The notes beneath the pieces are model-generated. The model was not told the DNA's origin, ran no database searches, and was given only the letters and a program-made list of their open reading frames with translations. From positions 868,001 to 932,000 of the forward strand of contig NZ_CP142146.1 in the NCBI RefSeq assembly GCF_035918315.1: a DNA stretch of 64,000 bases. The letters are read 5' to 3'. Of this stretch, positions 16,015 through 25,473 are shown in pieces. Numbering within the stretch: the stretch's first letter is position 1; each line of letters opens with the position of its first letter. Made by a program: the position numbers and the translations under genes. Source of the stretch: Vagococcus jeotgali. GTDB lineage: Bacteria > Bacillota > Bacilli > Lactobacillales > Vagococcaceae.

Positions 16015-17504
16015 GGTTGTATAATTTTTGATGTGGATGAAGAAATTCATTCGCATCTATTTTTTTTCAAAATAATAGAAACATACGAACTTTCCCGTTA
16101 AAATTAAAGTGACCAAACCAAATTTTAGAAAGGAAGATTCGTATGTCCCATAACCATTGTATTCGACTATCGCTAGATTTAAAAGATAAAAATATTTATT
16201 TCGATTCTATTTTTTGTGAGGAACAGCTTATTAAAGGGATAAGATCCAAGATTTATAAAGGTATTCTTACTTACACTCCTTCGGCTTGTCCTTGTTGTGG
16301 CATTAAAAATGAACAATTTTCTATTGTGAAAAATGGGTTTATTTCTTCTCGAATAAAGTGGTTAAGTGTGGCTCACTACCCAACCTATCTTTTATTAAAG
16401 AAACAGAGATTCCTTTGTCGTCATTGTGACTCCTCTTTTCTAGCTGAATCTTCAGAAATTGAGAAACATTGTTTTATCGCTAAAAGAGTGAAGCAATCAA
16501 TTCTTATTGAGTTAAGTGATGCTATCTCGTTTAAAGATTTAGCTAAAAGACATTTTGTTTCATCAACAACGATTAATAGAATTTTAGTATCTGGTGGTAA
16601 AGACTTATCTAATCAATTTTTATATTTACCTCAAAACCTTTGTTTTGATGAATTTACTTCGGTTAAAAACAATAGTGGCAAGTACAGTTTTATTTACTCT
16701 GATTCCTCTACACACCAAATTATCGATATTCTCATTGATAATAAAAAGCTAACACTAGAGAAACACTTTCTTAAGTACTCTCTAAAGGTTCGTCGCCAAG
16801 TAAAAACAATTGTCGTTGATATGAATGCAGCCTATTTTAAATTAGCCAAAAGGCTATTTCCTAATGCTGAGGTGATTATTGATCGCTTTCACTTAGTTCA
16901 ACTTATCAGTCGCTCTTTAAACATAACTAGAATTAAGACGATGAATCGTTATCGCACATCGAATGTAACTGACATGAAAAATTATCGAAAACTAAAAAAA
17001 TATTGGAAACTCTTTTTAAAAGATTCTAATGAATTGAATTATACAGATTATCGTTATCAGCGTTTATTTAAGAGTATTTTACCTGAAACAGATGTCATGG
17101 ATTATTTACTTAGCTTAAACAAAGAGTTATCAGAAACTTATAAACTTTATCAAGAACTATTATACTGTAGTAAAAACAATGATTTTGACACTTTTTCTGA
17201 TCTATTATTATTAGCTAACGAAGATATCTCTATTCCAATGAAAACCTCGATTCGAACACTAAAGAAGCATTTACCAAGAATTGAAAACACCTTTAAATAC
17301 GCTTATTCAAATGGTTGTTTAGAAGGTTCCATAAACAAAATTAAATTAATCAAACGAATAGCTTACGGCTATAGAAATTTTCAGAACTATAAATACAGAA
17401 TTTTACTTAGTTTTAAAGACAAACAAAAAAGCAGCAAAAACCATTCGGTTTCTGCTGCCTAAATTCACTTAATTTTACTCATCCACATCATTTGACGAAG
17501 AGCC
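16015..17504 (+). mobile_element. ISL3-family insertion sequence
   Basis: 1490 bp. The right end in reverse complement is GGCTCTTCGTCAAATGATGT; the left end GGTTGTATAATTTTTGATGT is more diverged. Both share GATGTGGATGA. Flanked by a perfect 8-bp target duplication GTTAAATC (16007-16014 and 17505-17512), the size expected for ISL3. It is the only ISL3 element in the window. Confidence 0.92.
16143..17462 (+). CDS. ISL3-family transposase
   Basis: 439-residue DDE transposase. An N-terminal zinc-binding pair of CxxC motifs (SACPCCGIKN and FLCRHCDSS) is followed by a helix-turn-helix (SFKDLAKRHFVSSTTINRIL). The catalytic acidic residues lie in LCFDEFTSVK, VDMNAAYFKLAKRLFPNAEV with IDRFHLVQ, and the C-terminal NGCLEGSINKIKLIKRIAYG. 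AGAAAGGAAG precedes the ATG. Complete, presumably active. Confidence 0.94.
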   Translation: MSHNHCIRLSLDLKDKNIYFDSIFCEEQLIKGIRSKIYKGILTYTPSACPCCGIKNEQFSIVKNGFISSRIKWLSVAHYPTYLLLKKQRFLCRHCDSSFLAESSEIEKHCFIAKRVKQSILIELSDAISFKDLAKRHFVSSTTINRILVSGGKDLSNQFLYLPQNLCFDEFTSVKNNSGKYSFIYSDSSTHQIIDILIDNKKLTLEKHFLKYSLKVRRQVKTIVVDMNAAYFKLAKRLFPNAEVIIDRFHLVQLISRSLNITRIKTMNRYRTSNVTDMKNYRKLKKYWKLFLKDSNELNYTDYRYQRLFKSILPETDVMDYLLSLNKELSETYKLYQELLYCSKNNDFDTFSDLLLLANEDISIPMKTSIRTLKKHLPRIENTFKYAYSNGCLEGSINKIKLIKRIAYGYRNFQNYKYRILLSFKDKQKSSKNHSVSAA

Positions 17505-17988
17505 GTTAAATCAGATAACTAATTATCAAAAAAATAATCTTCACAGATGTTTCTACCTTTACGGAAAGATAACACTTTCAAGAAAGGTAGAAACATACAA
17601 TGTAACTTGAAGAGAAAGAGCACATGATGAAAAAACAATAAACATGATTCCTTAATGAAAGAAAATTTAAGTCAGAGCTAAATTAGTAATACTATTACTT
17701 TTGTTTACTAATCAATCTACACACAAAACATATGCTTAAAAATACTATAGTACCAGTTGATAATACTATCATGGTTAATCATTGTAGTATCATATTTAAA
17801 TACAATAAATTTCAACGCTTGATTAATCATACATTGGTATATTTAAGGCTGTAACACGAATTTTTAGGACTATTATATGACATTTATAATGACTATCATC
17901 TAGTGATTTTCTATATCATTAAATTATATTCAAAATAATATTAATCATTCAGTACATCAAACACTTTATAATCTATCAATTTTAATTT
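17505..17988. other. Non-coding gap between ISL3 and IS256-2
   Basis: 484 bp, very AT-rich, no gene recognised. It contains the long hairpin at 17547-17596 and the 8-bp duplications of the flanking elements (GTTAAATC at 17505, TTTAATTT at 17981). Confidence 0.5.
17547..17596. repeat. Long compound hairpin of unknown role
   Basis: A perfect 14-bp inverted repeat, ATGTTTCTACCTTT (17547-17560) with AAAGGTAGAAACAT (17583-17596). It encloses a smaller hairpin, GAAAG-ATAACA-CTTTC. There is no T-run after it, so it is not an ordinary terminator. It could be a structured RNA, an operator, or the end of a lost element. Confidence 0.55.
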
Positions 17989-19316
17989 GGTTGCGTCAAG
18001 AATTATGTGTAAATGGAAAATCCATTCCATTTTTTTAAGTTAAAACATTGATTCTAATGTATCTTGTATTTCCTTAAATCCTTTATGTACTCTGCCTAAA
18101 AATTTTTGGTTATATTCATTGAACTGAGAAACAAGGAATCTCTCCAGAGATTCTTCATTAGGAAATTGTTCTTTTCTCTTTGTATATTTTTTTAACTGTT
18201 TATTAAATCCCTCAATCAAGTTAGTTGAGTAGATAGTTCTTCTGATTGATGGTGGGAAGTTATAGAAAGTTAATATAGCAGGATTCAAGAGTAATTTAAC
18301 TACTCGTGGATACTGCTTTTTCCATTTATCTATCATAAAACTTATTTGATTCATAGCTTCTTCTTTTGAAGCTGCTTGATAAACCAATTTGAAATCATTA
18401 CAGACTTCTTGTCGATCACTAACACGAACCTTATGAGCAATATTTCTAGAGATATGGACACAACATTGTTGAAATTGAGCATTTGGATAGACACTATGGA
18501 TACTATCGTGAATACCACTTAAACCATCAGTTACAACTAATAAAACCTCTTCTAAACCACGATCTTTTAAATCTTGAAGTATCTCTTTCCAAACATAAGC
18601 AGATTCGGTTGGAGCAATAGTAAATCCTAGAACCTCTTTGGTTCCATCCAATCGAATGCCTATCACAATATAAACGGCTTCTTTTGATACGGTTTGTCTC
18701 TTTAAAGGAATATGAGTAGCATCCATAAAAATGACTGAGTATTTAGCTTCTAAAGTTCTTTCTTTAAAAGCCAAAACATCTTCAGATACGATTTTACTCA
18801 TGTTTGAAATAGTTTGTGGTGTGTAATAATGACCATACATTTTTTCAATTAGATCAGAGATTTCAGACATAGTGATCCCTTTTTTAAATAGCTGAATAAT
18901 AGTAGTTTCTAAGGAATCATTGGTTCTTTTATAGGCTGGTAATGTTTGTTGGGAAAATTCTCCATTTCTATCTCTAGGAATCACCAAATTTAATTCTCCA
19001 TATTCTGTTTTAAATGAACGTGAGTAATTCCCATTGCGGGAATTACCTGAATTAAATCCAGCTCTATCATACTTTTCGTAGTCAAGAAACGCTGTTAATT
19101 CAGCCTGTAATAATGAGTTGATAGCGAGTTCTAAATGACGACGAAATAAATCATCTAAATCACCTTTATTAATTAGTGTTTCCATTATTTCTGTAGTAAA
19201 ATGAGTCATGAGAAAGTCCTCCTATAAAATTTCTGTGTCGTAACTTTAATTTTACAGAATGGACTTTCTCTTTTTCTACCCTAAATTTCTATTTACACAA
19301 AATATTTTACCCTATC
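17989..19316 (-). mobile_element. IS256-family insertion sequence, copy 2
   Basis: 1328 bp, same ends as copy 1, flanked by the perfect 8-bp duplication TTTAATTT (17981-17988 and 19317-19324). Same orientation as copies 1 and 3. Confidence 0.95.
18040..19209 (-). CDS. IS256-family transposase, copy 2
   Basis: Identical in protein sequence to the transposase at 9737-10906, with the same AGGAGG ribosome site and the same distances to the element ends (51 and 107 bp). Complete. Confidence 0.95.
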   Translation of the reverse strand: MTHFTTEIMETLINKGDLDDLFRRHLELAINSLLQAELTAFLDYEKYDRAGFNSGNSRNGNYSRSFKTEYGELNLVIPRDRNGEFSQQTLPAYKRTNDSLETTIIQLFKKGITMSEISDLIEKMYGHYYTPQTISNMSKIVSEDVLAFKERTLEAKYSVIFMDATHIPLKRQTVSKEAVYIVIGIRLDGTKEVLGFTIAPTESAYVWKEILQDLKDRGLEEVLLVVTDGLSGIHDSIHSVYPNAQFQQCCVHISRNIAHKVRVSDRQEVCNDFKLVYQAASKEEAMNQISFMIDKWKKQYPRVVKLLLNPAILTFYNFPPSIRRTIYSTNLIEGFNKQLKKYTKRKEQFPNEESLERFLVSQFNEYNQKFLGRVHKGFKEIQDTLESMF

Positions 19317-19560
19317 TTTAATTTCTTAATTATATGGTTTTATAAATTTTTTATTATATTAATAAACGTTAGTTAACACTTATTATTTGGCTCTCTTTTA
19401 TTACTTCGTTTAATATATATTATGTAAACCAAAAATAGAAATTTTAAATTAACATGCTGGTTATACTTATTCCTATCTGAAAGTTCATATCTTTTGCTTT
19501 AATCTCGCCTACAGTTTAAACTGAACGTAAACAATTATATTAAATACTAGGAGTGATAAT

Positions 19561-19806
19561 ATGGGTTTAATTTGGTCATTAATCATTGGTGGCATTATTG
19601 GTGCAATTGCCGGTGCAATTACAAGTCAAGGACAATCTATGGGATGGATTGCTAATATTGCTGCTGGTTTAATTGGATCAGCTATTGGACAAAGTTTACT
19701 TGGTTACTGGGGACCTACTCTAGCAGGTATGGCAATTGTTCCTTCAGTTATTGGAGCAGTTATTTTAGTAGCTGTTGTCTCCTTCTTTATGGGACGTAGC
19801 AAATAA
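19561..19806 (+). CDS. GlsB/YeaQ/YmgE-family stress membrane protein
   Basis: 81-residue glycine-rich protein with three transmembrane helices (LIWSLIIGGIIGAIAGAITS, IAAGLIGSAIGQSLLG, VPSVIGAVILVAVVSFF). This is the transglycosylase-associated/GlsB family, often induced by stress in enterococci and found near Gls24 genes; the molecular role is not established. AGGAGTG precedes the ATG. A paralogue lies at 45799-46038. The gene sits between IS256-2 (245 bp upstream) and IS30-B2, which begins 9 bp after the stop, so its native terminator may have been displaced. Confidence 0.88.
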   Translation: MGLIWSLIIGGIIGAIAGAITSQGQSMGWIANIAAGLIGSAIGQSLLGYWGPTLAGMAIVPSVIGAVILVAVVSFFMGRSK

Positions 19807-19815
19807 TTTATATCA

Positions 19816-20861
19816 TTTCATTTGTCAAATTAAGCTAGACAAAATGTCATTGTCTACATAGCTCAAAAATACTTCTAATGGTGTTTTATAGTTTAATGAT
19901 TTTCTAGGAATATTATTTCTTTTGGATGCAACAGATTGAATGAAAGATTCATCAACTTCGTTGAAATCCATTTTCTTAAGCAATCCATCCTTACGCAATA
20001 GCCCATTAGAATTTTCATTTAAACCTCGTTGTGAAGGTGTACCAGGGTCAGCAAAGTAGATATCAATATCATTTAAGTTACTGATAGATTTCCAGTTAGA
20101 AAATTCTTTGCCACAATCAAATGTGATAGATTTAAACAAGTGATTAGGGCATTTTTTTAACCATTCATTTAAGCTATTCTCAATATCTATAGCGTGTCTC
20201 CCTGTTGGCTTTAAGGTAATAATAACTTTTGATAACCTTTCAACTAATGTAATAACAGCACTTTTATGATTTTTCCCAACAATAGTGTCACCTTCTAGGT
20301 GACCAAATTCACTTTGAAACTCGTTATGCTCAGCGTCTCTCTGATGAATGGTTCGTTTAAATGCTTGTTTACCTCGTTTTTCTTTATGCCCATTAGGTTT
20401 TCTTTTACCTTTCATTGGTAAAGTTGTGGAATCAAAAGATTCACGCGAGAACAATCTATAAAGTGTCCGAACAGAACAAGAAATAGAAATCTCAGCACGA
20501 CCGATAATCACGTCAGGAGTCCATCCTTGAGCCACTTTGTTTTGAATATATTTTGTTTCATTATCAGGTAAAGAAATAGGACGCCTTCCACATTTCTTTT
20601 TATTTTTTTTGTATCTTTGATAGTAATCTAGAATAGATAATCCCTCATTTAAAGCGTTGTAAACATTATAAATAGTTTGTCTTGATCTTTTTAAAGTATC
20701 AGCAACATGTTTAACTTTTTTAGCTTGGTGATAATAAGATTCTATTAAAACAAGCTCGTCTGTAGTAAGATGTATATAGGTCATTTGTGATCACTCTCCT
20801 TGTTTTCTTTCGTCGGAAATACAATTTGGACAATTTGAGTGTATCACAAATGATTTTTTTA
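19816..20861 (-). mobile_element. IS30-family insertion sequence, copy B2 (one end lost)
   Basis: Matches B1 in inverse orientation. The right end (TTTCATTTGTCAAATTAAGC, from 19816) is complete. At the other end the sequence stops after ATGATTTTTTTA, so the last ~28 bp, the whole inverted repeat, are missing and IS30-A2 begins at once. The transposase is intact but the element has only one end and should be immobile on its own. Confidence 0.85.
19825..20784 (-). CDS. IS30-family transposase (type B), copy 2
   Basis: 319 residues, same domain order and catalytic motifs as copy B1. Two differences: SAVITL for SAIITL, and GLLKKMD for GLPKKMD. It could act in trans on the other B copies although its own left inverted repeat is gone. 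Confidence 0.92.
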   Translation of the reverse strand: MTYIHLTTDELVLIESYYHQAKKVKHVADTLKRSRQTIYNVYNALNEGLSILDYYQRYKKNKKKCGRRPISLPDNETKYIQNKVAQGWTPDVIIGRAEISISCSVRTLYRLFSRESFDSTTLPMKGKRKPNGHKEKRGKQAFKRTIHQRDAEHNEFQSEFGHLEGDTIVGKNHKSAVITLVERLSKVIITLKPTGRHAIDIENSLNEWLKKCPNHLFKSITFDCGKEFSNWKSISNLNDIDIYFADPGTPSQRGLNENSNGLLRKDGLLKKMDFNEVDESFIQSVASKRNNIPRKSLNYKTPLEVFLSYVDNDILSSLI

Positions 20862-20968
20862 GCTTAGTTGTAAAATCAAGTTAGCCACTCTAAAATAATA
20901 AAAAAACACCATGGTAAAAATTCGTGTATCATTGAAGTAACTACCCAACAACGAAAGGAATTTTTATC

Positions 20969-22066
20969 ATGGTGAAAATTAAGAATAACACAAAGACATC
21001 TAGTTATAAACATCTTTCCTTAAAGGAAAGGCAGCTTATTGAAGTTTGGCATAATATGGGAGACTCTAATAGAGAAATTGGTAGACGATTAGGCCGACAC
21101 CATCAAACAATAAGTAATGAGCTTAAACGAGGAACGACCACGCAAATCAAAGAAAATAAGAAACCTAAACAACTCTATTTTGCTGATACGGGGCAAGCTA
21201 AATACATAGAAAACAGGAAACGCTGTGGTTCGAAATCTAAGCTAGTTAGTGCTGTTGATTTTATTAATTATGCTTGTAAACAAATGATAGACTTTAATTG
21301 GTCACCAGATGCAATTGTTGGCTTTATCAAGTCTTTAGGGACTTGGGATAAACCTATTGTTTCTACTAAGACACTTTATAACTATATTGATAAAGGTTTT
21401 TTACCAGTCAGAAATCATCATCTCAAGATGAAAGTTAGACTATCACCTAAAAAGAAAAGAAGTCGTCAGCATAAAAAAGCTCTTGGAAAATCAATTGATG
21501 AACGACCTAGCAAAATTGATTCTAGACAAGAGTTTGGTCATTGGGAAATAGACAGTGTCATTGGTTCAAAATCTAAAGATGATAATGCTCTACTTACACT
21601 TGTTGAAAGAAAAACTCGCTACATGATTACTGTTGTTCTAGATGATCATACTGAAGAGTCTGTTAGTTACGCTATTAAACAGTTAAAATATGAGTTTGGA
21701 AGAGCCCGATTTAGTAGCATATTTCAATCGATTACTGCTGATAATGGCAGTGAATTTAGCTCACTTGATGATACTCTGCAACAAATGACTGATATCTACT
21801 TTGCTCACCCTTATTCATCTTGGGAACGAGGAACAAACGAAAGACATAATGGTTTATTACGGCAATTTGTTCCGAAAGGAACGCCTATCTGTCAGCTAGA
21901 CAAAATTTCATTTCATTGCAATGGCTGGCTTTTTACTGAAAAAGTTCTACTAAATAAACCTCGTTGTGAAGGTGTACCAGGGTTTAGCAAGTTACTGATA
22001 GAAGCCTATTATAGATTTAAACTTAGTATCCAAAAGTCTCCCTGTTCAAAATTTGATAGACTATGA
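20969..22066 (+). pseudogene. IS30-family transposase (type A), copy 2, interrupted
   Basis: The frame is homologous to the A1 transposase for 308 residues, through the last catalytic region and up to PKGTPIC at ~21892. It then runs into inserted sequence (QLDKISFHCNGWLF...) and stops at 22066. The missing 3' part of the gene resumes at ~22374 (TGTCACTACTC...) and continues to 22512. The C-terminal ~44 residues are therefore separated from the rest. The DDE residues are present, but the product is abnormal. Confidence 0.85.
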
Positions 22067-22378
22067 TTTTTCCCAACAATTACCTTCTGATGCTCACAAC
22101 CAGCTAAAGATTATCAAAAGCTCTATTAACTATAAAGTGTCCGAACAGAAATAGAAGAACACGTCAGGAGATTCAAATTTTTTTTGTATCTAAAGAGTCA
22201 ACCTATTAAACAGTTTAAAATTTGAGTTTGTCTTGATCTTTTTAAAAGCACCGACTTTGCTATTTGGTAATGGTACTTTTAGGGGTTACAAATGAATATT
22301 GGTAAAAAATTCTAAAGAATATGGTGAAAATTAAGAATTACACATCTAGTTATAAACATCTTTCCTTAAAGGATGTCA
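21895..22378 (+). other. Interleaved mosaic of IS30-A and IS30-B fragments
   Basis: The insertion in A2, flanked by the 5-bp repeat TGTCA (21890-21894 and 22374-22378). It holds short exact pieces of IS30-B in collinear order (AGCTAGACAAAAT, CCTCGTTGTGAAGGTGTACC, AGTTACTGATAG, GTCTCCCTGTT, TGATTTTTCCCAACAAT, AAAGTGTCCGAACAG, CACGTCAGGAG, TTTGTCTTGATCTTTTTAAA). Between them are pieces of IS30-A, including a shortened copy of the transposase start (ATGGTGAAAATTAAGAAT, 22321). No coding function is left. Either serial microhomology deletion or a consensus artefact. Confidence 0.75.
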
Positions 22379-22845
22379 CTACTCAAAGCAGTTCATACAA
22401 CTGGCTACTGAAAAAGTTAATCTTTTGCCGCGTAAAATTTTAGACTATAGACAACCAGCAACATTATTTTTAGAAGAAATTCAAAATCTAAAGATCAAAA
22501 CATGTTGGTAAGTAAGGGGTTCAATAAAATAACACTGATATTTAGATATTTTTACCAGAGTGGCTAACTTAATGTTGCAATTTAGAAATAAATATATTTT
22601 TTTAAATATCTAAAAAATTAATAGATGAAGCCTAGTAGATACTGTCTAACAATCATACAGTTTTTTCTCTGTTTATCAAAAATTAATTGTCATAAATTTT
22701 ATACTACGATTAACACTTCTTTTCGTTCAGTAGTAATTTACATTTGCCTATCCATATAATCCCCTGATTGAAAAAATATTAAAATGTGATCGTAAATATA
22801 TGCTGATAATGATTTACATAATATTATTATATATAAATATTCAGT

Positions 22846-22880
22846 ATAAAAAAAGTGTGGATCACATCCACACTTTTAGT
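22846..22880 (-). terminator. Terminator of the surface-protein gene
   Basis: Stem GTGTGGAT / ATCCACAC (22855-22862 with 22866-22873), 3-nt loop, A-run on the left giving a U-tail on the minus strand. The stem abuts the stop codon. Confidence 0.85.
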
Positions 22881-25322
22881 GATATATATCTCCAGAAACT
22901 TCTAATCTCTTACGTGACATATAGAAGTATCCAGCCATACCTAATGCAAGTAGTCCAGCTGACATAAGTGAATGAGTTACTTCACCTGTTTTTGGTAGTG
23001 AACTTGCGGCTGCTTTTGGTGCTGACGCACTTGCTGATGGAGCAGAGGCACTAGCTGCAGCAGGTTTTGAAGCTGGTTTAGTTGGTGTATGTGGTTTGAT
23101 TGGATTAATAATACCACCAATTCCATCCACACGTTTCATACTCAACATTGCAAGATTTAATTTTCTTGTCATATCATTTACTTCTTTTTCAGTAAATGCA
23201 TCAACATTACCATCAAGCTTAGCCAACATTGCTTCAGCCTCACCTAAGACAGTTTGCATATCTGCCCATGATTCTTTAGTATAATCTTTTTCTTTTTTAC
23301 TATGTGCTACGCGAATTGCATCTTGTAGATGATCAATAGCTTTTGTAGAAGCAACTCTTTCAAGTTTTAATTCTGCTAATAATAAGTGGTCAAAAGCATC
23401 ATTTATCTCAATTTGAGTTGCTGGTTTCGCTGAATGCTCTGTTTCAGAAACTTCTTCTGCATGTCTTAACGCAATTTCAAAAGAAGTCCATGAATTTGGC
23501 ATATAGTTATGTTGATCTTTCAATTTAGCTTTTTCTATCGCATCATTTAATGCTTTAAAGTCTCTATGAACACTAATTTTAGCCATAACTGCAGCAACTT
23601 CACTTGGTTTTGTTGCTGCTTTTACTTCTTCACGGTAAGCTTCTGCTTGCTCAGGAGTAATTGCCCCAACTAATTCCAATGCATCAATTTCAAGATTTGC
23701 TTTAGCTTTAGCTGCTTCTAAATGAATAAGCATTTCAGCATCTAAAATGTCAGTTTCAATAGAGCTTTTTAGTTTTTCAACTAATGCTTCTAACTCCTCT
23801 TCCGCTATGATTCCCATGTCTCTTAGATGTTCTAACTCTTTAATGATCTCATTTCTAGCGTCTTCCAAGCCTTCTGCAGCTTCAACGATACCTCTAATAA
23901 CATCTGCTTCGATTTCACCTTTTATTTTTTCAAGATACGCTGCTGCTTCTTCTTCAGTTAACTTACCTGCATCTACTAATTCTTGAATATCTTTCTCTGC
24001 TTGTTTCTTAATACCCTGAATCTCATTTGCTGCTTTTGTAATTCCAGCAATAACATCTGCCTAAACTTCTTGTTTTACTTTAGCAATAAATTGCTCCGCA
24101 TCTTCCTCAGCAATCTTGCCATTTTCTAATAATTGGTTAATCTCATCGATAGCATCTTGACGTAATTTATCAATTTCACCAGCAGTTTTGACAAGTTCAG
24201 AAATTACGTTTGCTTCAATAGTTTGTTCAATCTTAGTAATATATGCTTTAGCATCTTGTCTTACCTTTTGAAGTTCACTAGCTGCTGCTGTAATCTCATC
24301 AATAGCTTTTTGTTCAGTTTCTTGCATAATTTTATCAATAAACTGTTTTGCATCAGTTTCTGCAAGTTTACCTAATTTTTCTAAACGAAGAATATCATTA
24401 ATTGCATCAGTTCTTAATTTGCTAAGTGCAGCTGCACCTGCCGTCACAGCTTCAATTAAGTCTTTTTCAACATTATTCATAATGTCTTGTTCAAATTGCT
24501 TAATTTCACTGTCAGCTAAATTTTCTAATTTATGTAACTTAGCAAGTTCAGCTGTTCTCCAGTTAGATAAATCATTAGCTGCTGTAGTTATTACTTTAAT
24601 AGCTTCTTGATCTACTGCTGTTTCAATATCATTAATCAAACCTTCAACTTCTTTTTCACCTAAGTTTTCAAGTTTTTTAATTTCAGCAATGGCATCAGCT
24701 TTTGCTGTAGCTAAATCTTTTTCAACATCATTTTTAGCGTCAGTAATAGCTGTTTGAACGTCTTTTTCGATTGTTAAAAGTTCGTCTATAGCTACTCCGG
24801 CATCTTTAGCTAGTGATGCTTCAATTTTTTCCTGGAATTGTTTAATATCAGACTCCACAATCCCAGGAACTGATGCTAATTCTGCAAGAGCAGTATCTAT
24901 TCGATTTTTTAAGGCTGTTAAAGCAACTTGCTCTGCATCACTTGCAATTTTTTCAATATCTGCAACTGCTGTTTCAGCACCACTTTTAGCTGCAGCTTCA
25001 ATTCCTTGAATTAACTCTTCAGCATTATCAATTAATTCAGCTTTTGCTAATTTTTCAATACGTTGAATCGCATCATCTTTAGCTTGCTGAATGTCTTTTT
25101 CAATGTCACCCACAATACCCTCACGTGGTGCAGAACTTACCGTAGTATGTTTACCTTCTTCTTCTTTTTCTTCTTCTTTATCTTCAGCTACAACTTCTGA
25201 GGATGTAATAGCATTTTCAGTTGTTGAGCTTGTTGTCATTTCTTGAGCTGCTGTAATAGTAGGCAGCATCGTTGAACTTAGTAAAACTGTTAACATTGCT
25301 GATGAAATAGTCTTCTTTTCAT
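22876..25322 (-). pseudogene. LPXTG cell-wall-anchored helical repeat protein, broken by TAG and probable frameshift
   Basis: Large surface protein gene. Order: signal peptide (TISSAMLTVLLSSTMLPTIT, then AAQE), acidic linker, long alpha-helical repeats of ~35-40 residues (AIAEIKKLENLGEKEVEGLI, AINDILRLEKLGKLAETDAK ...), two FIVAR-like modules (NSWTSFEIALRHAEEV; ESWADMQTVLGEAEAML), an Ala/Ser/Pro-rich wall-spanning stretch, and a sorting signal LPKTGE with hydrophobic tail and RKR. Lesion 1: TAG at 24061-24063 lies in frame between the two open parts (25377-24061 and 23868-22876 share one frame). Lesion 2: the only ATG behind the GGAG site, 25322, is one base out of frame; one more A in AAAA would give MKKKTISSAML. 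A GTG at 25377 is in frame but has no ribosome site. Any product of the first part would be secreted without an anchor. Confidence 0.8.
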
Positions 25323-25473
25323 GTAATAACGTCTCCTTTTTGATAATTTTTAATATAACATAACTATTATAATGCACACTATCATTATATCTGAAATAGT
25401 TTTATATTTTTAGCAAGAAATTTCGTTTAGATATGAGTAAAAAAATGGTTATTCTTTTGTTTTTCCAAAAGCC

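Larger units (their letters stand above)
20862..22586 (+). mobile_element. IS30-family insertion sequence, copy A2, with 484-bp internal insertion
   Basis: Both type A ends are present (GCTTAGTTGTAAAATCAAGT at the left; right end reading CTAAATTGCAACATTAAG in reverse complement). The element is 1725 bp against 1241 bp for A1. The extra 484 bp (21895-22378) lie inside the transposase gene. It abuts truncated IS30-B2 with no bases between. Confidence 0.85.

Noticed and set aside
20969-22066. Intact 365-residue IS30 transposase
   Set aside because: The last ~57 residues are from the mosaic insertion; the true 3' end of the gene is displaced to ~22374-22512.
24419-24610. Plus-strand frames within the surface-protein gene (also at 23096 and 23747)
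   Set aside because: Shadows of helical repeats rich in Ala/Leu/Glu codons; no start signals.
22876-25322. CRISPR-like or tandem DNA repeats in the surface gene
   Set aside because: The periodicity is at protein level (35-40 residue helical units) with diverged DNA, not direct repeats with spacers.
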